Origin: Mycolicibacterium sp. S2-37
GTDB taxonomy: Bacteria; Actinomycetota; Actinomycetes; Mycobacteriales; Mycobacteriaceae
Reading direction: 5' to 3'
Length of the DNA stretch: 64,000 nt
Assembly (NCBI RefSeq): GCF_017352375.1
Contig: NZ_JAFEVR010000016.1
Coordinates: 184,758 to 248,757 of the forward strand
Below the pieces are notes generated by a model. That model did no database searches, was not told the origin of the DNA, and saw only the letters and a program-made list of their open reading frames with translations. The stretch's first letter is position 1. Every line of letters starts with the position of its first letter. The position numbers and the translations under genes were made by a program. Of this stretch, positions 8,467 through 16,988 are shown in pieces.

Positions 8467-9591
8467 ATGGGCCGCGATGTCGACCTGCTGTTCGACGCCC
8501 GCCACATTCAGCAGAGCGGCATCGGCACCTACATTCGCACCGAATTGCCCTACCTGGAAGAGGCGTTCGATCAACGAGGACTATCGCTCGCCGTCCTCGC
8601 CGACCAGTCGAACTGCCCTCAGCTCCGGGACACCACACGGGTGGTCGTGTCCGAGCCGGCCTCGGCGCCGATGTACTCGAGGCAGGAACAGGCGGCGTGG
8701 GCGCACGCCGTGAACGAGGTCCGGCCACGCTCGATGTGGGTGCCGCACTACCCTTTCCCGTTCGCGCTGTTCCGCCCGCGCCACCGGCGCACCAAGCTGT
8801 TCGTCACCGTCCACGACATCCTGCACATCCAGGAACACGACATCACCGGCCAGAACTGGACGTTTCGCGCCTACGCCCGGACGATGCTCAACCTCGGCGC
8901 CAGGCGGTCGACCAGGATCTTCACCCCCTCGCACAGCACGGCTGATGCTCTGACTGCAGCCATCCCCTCGGCACCGGTCACGGTGACCCCGCTGCCGGTC
9001 GAGGACGCCTGGTTCCAGCCGGCCGATCCGGCCCGCTCACCCGTCGACGGCCCCTTTCTGCTCTATGTGGGGAACACGAAGTGGCACAAGAACTTGGCGC
9101 TGCTGATCGAGGCCTTCGCCGACGTCGCGCAGGGGCTTCCGCACAAGCTCGTCATCGCCGGCGGCGGAGAGTCGGTGAAGAACTTCGACGACCGGATCAG
9201 GGTTCTCGCCGAACAGGCCGACAAGGTGCAGATCGTGGGCCGAGTGGATTTCGACGCGCTGCGTGCGCTCGTCGCCCGGGCCGATCTGCTGGTCATGCCG
9301 TCACTGTACGAGGGGGTAGGTCTACCGCCGCTCGAGGCGATGGCGTCGCACACCGCCGTGCTCGCATCGAACATCCCGGCCCTGCGGGAGACGTGTGCGG
9401 ACGGCGCCGAATACTTCGACCCTCGAGACCATCGCGCACTGGCCCGCCTCATCGCCACCTACGGTAAAGACGAGTCCGCGCGAACCGAACTCGCGTCACG
9501 AGGCTGGGCCTATGTGATGGCGCGACAGGGCCGGATATCGCGGACCGCCGCTGCCGAGGCCATCTGCGCCGATCTGGAGGCCGCCCCGTGA
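8467..9591 (+). CDS. GT4 family glycosyltransferase
   Basis: 374 residues, two bases after the epimerase stop. GT-B fold: an N-terminal domain with FDARHIQQSGIGTYIR and VHDILHIQEHDI, and a C-terminal donor domain with LLYVGNTKWHKNLALLIEAF, VIAGGGESV and the EX7E motif E282/E290 (YEGVGLPPLEAMAS). It resembles mannosyl- and rhamnosyltransferases of surface-polysaccharide loci; specificity is not determined. The stop overlaps the GTG start of the next glycosyltransferase (GTGA), indicating coupled translation. Confidence 0.85.
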   Translation: MGRDVDLLFDARHIQQSGIGTYIRTELPYLEEAFDQRGLSLAVLADQSNCPQLRDTTRVVVSEPASAPMYSRQEQAAWAHAVNEVRPRSMWVPHYPFPFALFRPRHRRTKLFVTVHDILHIQEHDITGQNWTFRAYARTMLNLGARRSTRIFTPSHSTADALTAAIPSAPVTVTPLPVEDAWFQPADPARSPVDGPFLLYVGNTKWHKNLALLIEAFADVAQGLPHKLVIAGGGESVKNFDDRIRVLAEQADKVQIVGRVDFDALRALVARADLLVMPSLYEGVGLPPLEAMASHTAVLASNIPALRETCADGAEYFDPRDHRALARLIATYGKDESARTELASRGWAYVMARQGRISRTAAAEAICADLEAAP

Positions 9592-10490
9592 CCGCCCCTG
9601 TGCCGGCGAATCCCACATTCGGTGTCGGCCTGACCACCGTCGGTCGCTGGGCCGAACTGAGCCTCCTGCTCGAGGACCTGGCGGGTCAGACCAGACCGCC
9701 GGACGCGGTGGCCATCGCCCACCACGACGGCAGCGGCACCACGCCCGAAGGGCTCGACGCCCTGCTGCAACGGTTCGGCGGGCTGCTGCCCATCACCGTG
9801 CTGGTCAGCCCCCGCGGAGTCTCCAACGGCCGCAACCTCACCGCCGAAGCGCTCGGCGACGAGGTGGAATGGCTGTGGTTTCCCAACGACACCAGCCGGA
9901 TCGACCCCGACTTCTTCGAGCGGGTTGCCGGACACTGCACACCCGACCGAACGGTGGTCGCCCTGCAGCTGGTCGACCGCGAAGGACCGAGGAATCCGCT
10001 GCCTGCGCCCGGGTCACCGCTGACCAGACGCAATGCCTGGGGAGCGATCGAACCCGCGACGCTGTTCCGGCGCAGGCAATTCCTGGCGGTCGGCGGATTC
10101 GACACCAACCGGGGGTCGGGGTCGGACGGTCCGTGGCAGGCCGGCGAGGGTACCGACCTCATTCTGCGGCTGTCGGAAGCCGATGGCTTCTCGATCGACT
10201 GGGTCGGCGACATCGTCGTGCACGCGCAGACCGAGTTCGCCCATCTGCCGCCCGAGGAGCGGCGCCGCAAGTTGCGCAACTACGGCCGCGGCGCCGGAAA
10301 CATCCTGCGCACCTGGCGATACCCGCTCTGGTACAAACTGGCCCATCTGCTGGCTGCCGTGCTGATGCCGATCCGCAAACCGGAGAAATTCGGCACGCGG
10401 GACGCACTGGCGCTGCTGATCGGGCGGACCGAAGGTGTGCTCGGCAGACCGTTCGGCGCCAGGGGCGACCACCAGGCGATTCTGCGTTGA
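9588..10490 (+). CDS. GT2 family glycosyltransferase
   Basis: 300 residues, GTG start overlapping the previous stop. Family 2 GT-A fold (FGVGLTTVGRWAELSLLLEDLAGQ, then SPRGVSNGRNLTAEAL), but the metal-binding DXD is represented by NDTSRIDPDFF, a less usual version. A later GEGTDLILRLSEAD segment fits the catalytic-base region. The C-terminus (WYKLAHLLAAVLMPIRKP) may associate with the membrane. No QxxRW motif, so it is probably a single-addition transferase rather than a polymerising synthase. Confidence 0.78.
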   Translation: MTAPVPANPTFGVGLTTVGRWAELSLLLEDLAGQTRPPDAVAIAHHDGSGTTPEGLDALLQRFGGLLPITVLVSPRGVSNGRNLTAEALGDEVEWLWFPNDTSRIDPDFFERVAGHCTPDRTVVALQLVDREGPRNPLPAPGSPLTRRNAWGAIEPATLFRRRQFLAVGGFDTNRGSGSDGPWQAGEGTDLILRLSEADGFSIDWVGDIVVHAQTEFAHLPPEERRRKLRNYGRGAGNILRTWRYPLWYKLAHLLAAVLMPIRKPEKFGTRDALALLIGRTEGVLGRPFGARGDHQAILR

Positions 10491-10531
10491 ACCGGCCCGT
10501 CAGACAACGACGATCGCGCACGGGCACCGCC

Positions 10532-11590
10532 ATGACCTGGCGTAGGGGCGCGTCGCTGACTCTGGTGGCACTCCTGGTGGGATTCTCGGCGCTGGCCTGC
10601 CAGGCGACCAGGCCGGCCGAGATCGGGATGTTGCTGCACTACCGGGGCGACGACGCCGCGACCATCGCGCGGCAGTTCGATCTCATGGCGGACATGGGCG
10701 TGCGATGGGTGCGATTCGACATCGAATGGTCGCTGATCCAGAGCGAACCCGGCACCTTCGACTGGACATCGACCGACACCATCGTCGACGAAGCCCGGGC
10801 ACACGGAATGAACCCGTTGGCGGTGCTGGCATTCACGCCGGGGTGGGCGGTCACAGCGCAAGGCCTTGCCGAGTCGGACGCCCGCCACGCGCGACCGGAC
10901 CAGCTGTCGGACTATGCGACGTTCGCGCGAATCGCCGCCGAGCGCTACGCACCGCGAGGGGTGCGCAGTTGGGAGATCTGGAACGAGCCGAATCTCGGCC
11001 TGTTCTGGCCACCCCGACCGGACGCCGACGAATACGCGACTCTGTTCAGGGCGGCTGCAACAGCGATCCGCAACGTCGATCCGAATGCCACCCTGGTGAC
11101 CGGCGGGCTGTCACCGCGATATCCCGAACCCGATGTCGGGGTTTCCCCGCTGGATTACCTTCAGCAGCTGTACGAGAACGGAACAGCGCAGCTGGCCGAC
11201 GCGATCGCGGTGCATCCCTACAGTTTCCCCGTCCTGCCGGACGACGAGAACGAGGAGACGATCGGCGAATTCAAGGATCTCCCCGCCCTGCACGAGGTGA
11301 TGGAAAGAAACGGTGACGGCGCGAAGAAGCTGTGGATCACCGAATTCGGAGCTCCGACCGGCAACGGTCCGAATGCAGTATCGGAAGACGACCAGGCGCT
11401 GGCACTGCTGCAGGCCCGCCAACAGGTGGAGAAGTGGGACTGGGTGGGCCCGCTCATCTACTACGAACTCGTCGACGGCGGATCCGACCGCTCGGTCGAC
11501 GGTGAGAACTTCGGCGTCCTCCGCCACGACCTCGATCCCAAGCCGGCCGCGGTGGCATTGATGCAAGCCGCTTCTGGAGATCAGGAGTAA
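10532..11590 (+). CDS. Exported clan GH-A glycoside hydrolase of the polysaccharide locus
   Basis: 352 residues from ATG 10532. The N-terminus is a signal sequence (WRRGASLTLVALLVGFSALAC) with a possible but non-canonical lipobox, so it is exported and may be lipid-anchored. TIM-barrel glycosidase with both clan GH-A catalytic glutamates: acid/base E152 in WEIWNEPN and nucleophile E271 in LWITEFGAP. The setting is like that of PslG, the GH39 enzyme of the Pseudomonas Psl locus, so it probably trims or releases the glycan made here. GH5, GH39 or another GH-A family cannot be separated by eye. A TTG at 10487 overlapping the previous stop is an alternative start. Confidence 0.8.
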   Translation: MTWRRGASLTLVALLVGFSALACQATRPAEIGMLLHYRGDDAATIARQFDLMADMGVRWVRFDIEWSLIQSEPGTFDWTSTDTIVDEARAHGMNPLAVLAFTPGWAVTAQGLAESDARHARPDQLSDYATFARIAAERYAPRGVRSWEIWNEPNLGLFWPPRPDADEYATLFRAAATAIRNVDPNATLVTGGLSPRYPEPDVGVSPLDYLQQLYENGTAQLADAIAVHPYSFPVLPDDENEETIGEFKDLPALHEVMERNGDGAKKLWITEFGAPTGNGPNAVSEDDQALALLQARQQVEKWDWVGPLIYYELVDGGSDRSVDGENFGVLRHDLDPKPAAVALMQAASGDQE

Positions 11591-11594
11591 GACG

Positions 11595-12929
11595 ATGGGA
11601 CGCTTGTCCGCGGTGAGGTCGAGAACACTGCTCTTCGTGGCGCTGGGTACCGCCCTCGTCCTGCGGGTCGCCGCGATCCTGCTCGAAGGTGACGTGTCGG
11701 AGAAGGCGAACATCTGGGAGTACGGCGAACAGGGGTTGTGTGCCCTCAGGCACGGCGGGCAACTCTGCCTCTACTACTCGTCCTCGGGGGGTGAGAGTTA
11801 CCCCTCCGCCTACATGCCGCCGATGCTCAGTTACTTCTGGCTGATCCTGTTCCAGATCTTCGGCGACGGCTGGGTCGCCCGCGCGATCTGGCTGGCTGCC
11901 AACACGGCGGCTGCCCTCGGGTGCGTGGCGCTGGTCTTCTACCTGGCGCAGAAGCTGTGGCCCGCACGCTGGGCTGCTTTCGCCGCGTCGATGCTCATCG
12001 CCTGCTATCCCACCTTCGTCTACGTGACGGCCGTGTACCACCAGTCCAATTGGGCTGTGCTCCTGCTGTTGTCGGTCACCGCCGTCGCGGTGAAACTGGC
12101 ATCCGGTGCGAACCCCATCGCCTACGGAGCACTCGGAGGTCTGCTCTGCGGACTGGCGGCGCTCAATCGCTCAGAGATGCTCGTCATCGGGCCCGTACTG
12201 CTGGCCCTGGGGGCAGTGTGGGGCCGCCGCAGCTCGACTATCGTCAAGGCCGGCGTCGCCAGCGCACTGGTGATGGTCGTGGTGTTGGCTCCCTGGACGA
12301 TTCGCAACTACCAGGAGTTCGGACTGTTCATTCCCACTGCTCAAAGCAGTGGGTACAACTTGTGGAAGGGCTACAACCCGTACACCAACGGTTCAGGCAA
12401 CCTGTCGGAAGACCAGAACGAGCCCGGTGGGCGCGAACTCACGTTGATCAACGAGAGTGTGGCGCCGGGACCGGGATACGAAAGTCGTGTCCAGGAAGCG
12501 TTCATGGAGGCCTTCGAGAAGGACCTCGAGAATGCCTCGCCTCAGCGCCTCGTCACGTTGACCGCCACCAAGGTCGCGTTACTGTGGGGCTTCGACTGGA
12601 CGGACAAGGCGACGACGGGCACACCCGCGTATCTCGTCCCATGGATTGTCACCAACATCTTCGTCCTGATCGGACTGGTGACGATCTGGCGTCGACGACG
12701 ATGTCTCGAGCGCGCACCGGCGGTCATCTATCTGACCGCCGTCGGCCTGCTCACCGCCGCGTATGCCGTCACGTGCGTGCACGCTCGCTACCGGATGCAC
12801 ATCGAGCCGTATCTGTTCATCGTGGCCGGCATCGGAATCCACGCGGTATGGCTGCGTCTGACCACACGGCGCGACGCCCGCTCGGAGGCAGTGGAGCCTG
12901 CCGTGACCAAGCCGGAAACCGGGGGCTGA
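11595..12929 (+). CDS. GT-C (PMT/ArnT-like) membrane glycosyltransferase
   Basis: 444 residues with about ten transmembrane helices. After the first helix comes a loop with acidic residues (EGDVSEKANIWEYGEQG), where GT-C enzymes carry catalytic Asp/Glu, then PPMLSYFWLILFQIFG. AGGAG lies seven bases before the ATG and the gene follows the glycosidase by four bases. Such enzymes use polyprenyl-phosphate sugars on the outside of the membrane; here it may decorate the lipid-linked repeat unit or the polymer. It has the same general role as the partial gene at 1-750, though the two do not look closely related. Confidence 0.75.
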   Translation: MGRLSAVRSRTLLFVALGTALVLRVAAILLEGDVSEKANIWEYGEQGLCALRHGGQLCLYYSSSGGESYPSAYMPPMLSYFWLILFQIFGDGWVARAIWLAANTAAALGCVALVFYLAQKLWPARWAAFAASMLIACYPTFVYVTAVYHQSNWAVLLLLSVTAVAVKLASGANPIAYGALGGLLCGLAALNRSEMLVIGPVLLALGAVWGRRSSTIVKAGVASALVMVVVLAPWTIRNYQEFGLFIPTAQSSGYNLWKGYNPYTNGSGNLSEDQNEPGGRELTLINESVAPGPGYESRVQEAFMEAFEKDLENASPQRLVTLTATKVALLWGFDWTDKATTGTPAYLVPWIVTNIFVLIGLVTIWRRRRCLERAPAVIYLTAVGLLTAAYAVTCVHARYRMHIEPYLFIVAGIGIHAVWLRLTTRRDARSEAVEPAVTKPETGG

Positions 12930-13037
12930 CGCCGTGGCAGCCCAGTTGGTCCCCAGGTGTTTGCGCAGATTCGGCGCTCGACGAGCGAACACCGTTGATG
13001 CCCCTCGAACCACGTCGACGCGTAGAGGATGTGCCAC

Positions 13038-14510
13038 ATGACGTCTCCCGACGGCAGCTCCCTGCAAGGAACCGCTGTCCGGGGAGGGTTCGCCGTCATC
13101 ATCGGCCAGGTGGTGCGCACCCTGATCCAACTGGCGGGGCTGATCCTGTTGGCCCGCCTGCTGACGCCGGTCGATTTCGGGCTCGTTGCGATGGTGACAT
13201 CGGTCATCGGGATCACCTCGGTGCTGAGCGACTTCGGGCTGTCGATGGCGATCATGCGGGAGACGGACATACCGCGGACGATTCGAGACGGCCTCTTCTA
13301 CATCAACACGCTGCTGGCTTTCACAACCGCTGGTTGCGTGTGGCTGAGCGCTCCGTTGATCGCCGCGTTCTACGACGAGCCTCGCCTTGAAGACGTCACG
13401 AGGTGGTTGGCGGCGTTCGTGTGTATCTCCGGGCTGGCGCCGCAATTTCGGGCGGAACTCGCGCGCAAGCACAAGTTCCGAGCGCTGGCGTCCGTCGACC
13501 CCATCGCGCAGGGCGTGGCGCTCGTTGCCGCGTGTGTCGCCGCGATTCGCGGAGCGGGGTACTGGGCGGTGGTGATCCAGCAGGGTGTCGCCGCGGTCGT
13601 CCTGATCATGGTGCTGGCTCTGCTGTCGCGGTATGTGCCGCGCTCGCGGCCGAACCTGCGCGGCGTGAAAGAACACGTCTCACTCGGTGCGACGTCGCTG
13701 GGTATCGACGTGACGAATTATGCGGCTGTGTACGCCGCCCCTGCAGCCGTCGGTCAGGCGCTCGGCGCAGCGGCGGTCGGCCTGTACAACCGGGCCTTCC
13801 AGCTCGTGGCGTTTCCCCTTGTTCAGTTGGCGGGGCCCCTCACCCGCGTGGTCGTGCCGATTCTGGCCCATGTCGAGGACGGGCCGAAACTGGTTGCGGC
13901 GGCGAAGCGGGTGCAGCTGGCAATGGCCTACGCCCTGTTGCCGTTCCTGGCGTTCATCATCGTGGGCGGAGCCGACCTGGTCGATGTGCTGTTCGGGCCG
14001 GACTGGAGATCGTCCGGGCGCATCGCGCAGATCCTCGCGGCCGGAGGCGTGTTCCAGATCTTCGGCTATGTGAACTACTGGTTGTACACGCGTAGGGGCC
14101 GACTCGGACTGCTGTGGCTCCTCGACGCGTCCGTGTGGATTCCGATCACGGCGCTGTATTTCGTGTTCAACGCCGAAGGTGCGGAGTGGATCGCTGCGCT
14201 GTATGCCGCCAGTCTGGTGTTGAACTGGTTGGTGTCGACGCTGATAGGACTGCCCAGGATGGGGCTTCCCGCGTGGGAGTTCCTGCGGCCGTCGTTGCGG
14301 CGCCTGGTCTACCTGCTGCCGGTGGTGGCGGCCGGACTCATCGTCAGCGAGATCCTGGCGCATCGGGGGTGGTCCGCAGGGGGGACCCTGGCCACGGCGA
14401 CCGCCTCCTCTCTGGCGGTGGTCGCTGTACTGGTGTTGGTACCCGGGTTCCGCGGCGAATCACGGGAATTCCTCGGCATCTTCGCCAGTCTGCGCAGAAG
14501 GGGAGTGTGA
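13038..14510 (+). CDS. Wzx-like lipid-linked oligosaccharide flippase (MOP/PST family)
   Basis: 490 residues from ATG 13038; an ATG nine bases earlier sits too close to the AGAGG ribosome-binding sequence. Twelve to fourteen hydrophobic helices. The N-terminal QGTAVRGGFAVIIGQVVRTL and ILLARLLTPVDFGLVAMV pattern and the mid-protein GLYNRAFQLVAFPL motif are characteristic of polysaccharide-transporter family flippases. It would move the undecaprenyl/decaprenyl-linked repeat unit outward for the Wzy-like polymerase encoded nearby. It ends the rightward operon and converges on the GT4 gene on the other strand, 40 bases away. Confidence 0.85.
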   Translation: MTSPDGSSLQGTAVRGGFAVIIGQVVRTLIQLAGLILLARLLTPVDFGLVAMVTSVIGITSVLSDFGLSMAIMRETDIPRTIRDGLFYINTLLAFTTAGCVWLSAPLIAAFYDEPRLEDVTRWLAAFVCISGLAPQFRAELARKHKFRALASVDPIAQGVALVAACVAAIRGAGYWAVVIQQGVAAVVLIMVLALLSRYVPRSRPNLRGVKEHVSLGATSLGIDVTNYAAVYAAPAAVGQALGAAAVGLYNRAFQLVAFPLVQLAGPLTRVVVPILAHVEDGPKLVAAAKRVQLAMAYALLPFLAFIIVGGADLVDVLFGPDWRSSGRIAQILAAGGVFQIFGYVNYWLYTRRGRLGLLWLLDASVWIPITALYFVFNAEGAEWIAALYAASLVLNWLVSTLIGLPRMGLPAWEFLRPSLRRLVYLLPVVAAGLIVSEILAHRGWSAGGTLATATASSLAVVAVLVLVPGFRGESREFLGIFASLRRRGV

Positions 14511-14550
14511 GAATGTCGGCCGGGCCGGACAGCAGCTCCCGGCGGCCGAA

Positions 14551-15582
14551 TCACCGTGTCGGAGCGTAGAGTCCGGAGAGCTCACTGCGAATCCTGGGCC
14601 AGGAGAAGCGATCCCTCGCAGCGTCATGCAGACCGATGCAATACTCACGCAGCTGTCGAGGGTCGAGCGCCGCGAGCGCGTCGTACTTCGACCAGAACTC
14701 GTCCGCGGAGGAGAACAACGATCGATCGCCGTCTGCCGCGTAATCGGTGACCCCGTCGATTCGGCTCAGGAACGCCGGCAGGTAACGGGTGTACGCCTCC
14801 AGCAGAGCGTTGTTCGCGGTGGCGAAAGTGAGTGGCAGGAGCAGTGCGAACGACTCCGACAGCAGCCTGTCGTAGGTGTCGGCATCGAGCCGGGGGTGGC
14901 ACACCACGCCCGGATGATGCTCGAGGCGGCGACGGGCCGCCTCGTCCATTCCCACGAGGTCGATGCGGACGTCGCGCGAACCACGCTGGGTGACAATGTG
15001 TTCGAGCATGTCAATGTCGCGGTAGTTGGCGCCGACCATGACCAACCGCCGCTGCCCTCGGGTGCGCAGCTCGAAGAGTTCCATCGAAGGAGCACGGTTC
15101 TCGAACGTGAACCCGTGGGGGACGAAGTTGACGTCCTTGTCGGGGAACGCTCGGCGGAAGACGTCGCGTTGCTGACTGCTCAGGACTGCGATGGCGTGCG
15201 CCGCCCGCAGCGACCTCTGTTTGATGCGGTGGTGCACGCTGCGGGTGGGGCCGAGCCACTCGGAGTCCGCGAGATGCACCGTGTAGACGATCCGCTTGCC
15301 GAGAGCGCGAAGGATCCGGGGAGACAGATACGCCGTCGCCTCGGGATTGAAGTAATGAATCGTGTCGTAGCGCAGTCCGCGTAGCAGGGTGAGCAGGTCC
15401 ATCAGCAGGAAGTTGAGATGCCGGGGCCTGGTCGATTCCAGACGATCGGCGAACGGCAGTTTCGCGCCACTGACGTAGTGGCGCGGATCGGGGACCACCT
15501 GGTCGTACCCCGATCCCGGGTTGTGGTGCAGATAGTGAAAGCCGGAGTAGAGCACGCGAGGACTCGAGTTCGTCGCCGACAT
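14551..15582 (-). CDS. GT4-like glycosyltransferase
   Basis: 343 residues, GAGAAG ribosome-binding sequence just before the ATG. GT-B style protein: VLYSGFHYLHHNPGSGYDQVV at the N-terminus, IVYTVHLADSEW, then a Rossmann half with RRLVMVGANYRDIDMLEHI and a late FATANNALLEAYTRYLP segment where GT4 enzymes carry the donor-binding glutamates. The EX7E motif is not clear, so it is a divergent member. It shares one base with the Wzy-like stop (TGATG), making it the last gene of the leftward polymerase operon. Confidence 0.72.
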   Translation of the reverse strand: MSATNSSPRVLYSGFHYLHHNPGSGYDQVVPDPRHYVSGAKLPFADRLESTRPRHLNFLLMDLLTLLRGLRYDTIHYFNPEATAYLSPRILRALGKRIVYTVHLADSEWLGPTRSVHHRIKQRSLRAAHAIAVLSSQQRDVFRRAFPDKDVNFVPHGFTFENRAPSMELFELRTRGQRRLVMVGANYRDIDMLEHIVTQRGSRDVRIDLVGMDEAARRRLEHHPGVVCHPRLDADTYDRLLSESFALLLPLTFATANNALLEAYTRYLPAFLSRIDGVTDYAADGDRSLFSSADEFWSKYDALAALDPRQLREYCIGLHDAARDRFSWPRIRSELSGLYAPTR

Positions 15583-16973
15583 CAGACTTCTCCCTTGTCG
15601 CCACTGCGGTCACCACTCTGGTCACCACGGCGCGCCAGGATCACCGTTGCGAAGATCAGCGCGCTCGTAGGGAACTGCTGCGTGTTGGGCCACAGGTCCC
15701 AGACCGCTTCGGTGATGGCCATGATGAAGAAGGCGATGAGGTAACCGAAGCAGGCGATCTGCTCTCTGGGGACGGGGTTCGCGCGGCTCGCGACGATCGC
15801 GCCGATCCAGATCGGCATCAACAACGCCACGCCGGCCAGGCCGTACTTCACCAGGGTGTCGATGAGGATGTTGTGTCCAGTGCCGGCGCCCGCCCAGACG
15901 ACGATCTCTGCGTGCTCCTGGCCACCGGTCAGAAACCAGCTGAACCCCTGACCGACTACCGGCGACTGCTGCCAGATGTCGAGGCCACCAGACCAGATGA
16001 AGGCACGGTCGGTGAACGAATCAGCACTCCAGTCCAGTAACGGCATGATGAGCGCCGCAGAGAGGGCGGCACCTGCGAGCGTGGTGCCGAGAACCCGTGT
16101 CGACACGACCGATCGAAGACGAGTCAGTGCCCACCAGATGATCACCACTCCGGCCGCCACCAGCGCTGTTCTCGTGGCCGACGCGACGATCGTCGCCAGG
16201 AGGATCACTGCGCAGGTCACTCGCCACCGGTTTCGGGCGATGAGCGGCACGAGGGAAAAGGCGATCGCGCAGTACATTCCCAGCGCGTTGCTCTGACCGA
16301 ATGGGCCGGCCAACTCCCAGCCTGCGACGAGGGACTTCCTCGACACCATGTTGTACATCATGTAGTCGGGAATGATCAGCCCGCCGACGAGGGAATAGGC
16401 GCCCACGCAGGCCAGCAGAATCGGGATCCACTTCAATTGGGAAACCCGCGCGCCGGTATTCCATATCGCCAGAAGTACGACGTTGGCCAACACGATCTTG
16501 ACGAGGTCCGCCGGGCCGGGGCGAACCGGACCGATGACATAGGGCAGGTTCAGCGCGAGCAGGAACACCAGCAGCCAGCTGATGTCGCGGTTCGGGTGGC
16601 CGCGCAAGAGGACGACAATCGTGCTGACCGCGAGGAGGAGACCCGATCCGGCCCAGCGGGCGAGTCCGGCGATCGGCGTCTCCGCAATGGCCAGAGCCTT
16701 GTCGATACCGAGATCCGGTGTGTGTTTCACGATGAGGTGATTGATGGCGTCGGGGATGACCACCAGGCCGACCGCCGTCGCCAACAACACCGCGAATGCC
16801 CGGTCGCCCGCCCGGAACGCCGATGCCGCCGACAGGACGATCCGGGTGGGCGCGGCCAGATAGGTGCGCAGCTGACCGGAACTACGTGCCGGTGGGTGTG
16901 GTTGCCCTTCGACGGACCGCGGGGGCCGCCCTACGAAGGTGCTCCCGGTAGCGGTCGGCTCGTCGCGGTCCAT
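15582..16973 (-). CDS. Wzy/O-antigen-ligase-like polysaccharide polymerase
   Basis: 463 residues, about 11-12 helices after a Pro/Arg-rich cytoplasmic tail. It has the O-antigen ligase/Wzy signatures: GPFGQSNALGMYCA, an SATRTALVAAG segment, a large extracytoplasmic loop with QQSPVVGQGFSWF and GAGTGHNILIDTLVKYG, then closing helices. It would polymerise lipid-linked repeat units on the outer face or ligate glycan to an acceptor. Position between the Wzz-like kinase and a GT4 gene, opposite a Wzx-like flippase, supports the polymerase role. Confidence 0.82.
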   Translation of the reverse strand: MDRDEPTATGSTFVGRPPRSVEGQPHPPARSSGQLRTYLAAPTRIVLSAASAFRAGDRAFAVLLATAVGLVVIPDAINHLIVKHTPDLGIDKALAIAETPIAGLARWAGSGLLLAVSTIVVLLRGHPNRDISWLLVFLLALNLPYVIGPVRPGPADLVKIVLANVVLLAIWNTGARVSQLKWIPILLACVGAYSLVGGLIIPDYMMYNMVSRKSLVAGWELAGPFGQSNALGMYCAIAFSLVPLIARNRWRVTCAVILLATIVASATRTALVAAGVVIIWWALTRLRSVVSTRVLGTTLAGAALSAALIMPLLDWSADSFTDRAFIWSGGLDIWQQSPVVGQGFSWFLTGGQEHAEIVVWAGAGTGHNILIDTLVKYGLAGVALLMPIWIGAIVASRANPVPREQIACFGYLIAFFIMAITEAVWDLWPNTQQFPTSALIFATVILARRGDQSGDRSGDKGEV

Positions 16974-16988
16974 CGGTCAACGACCCTG

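Noticed and set aside
13029..13037. Earlier ATG for the Wzx-like flippase
   Set aside because: The AGAGG ribosome-binding sequence abuts it; spacing is correct only for ATG 13038.
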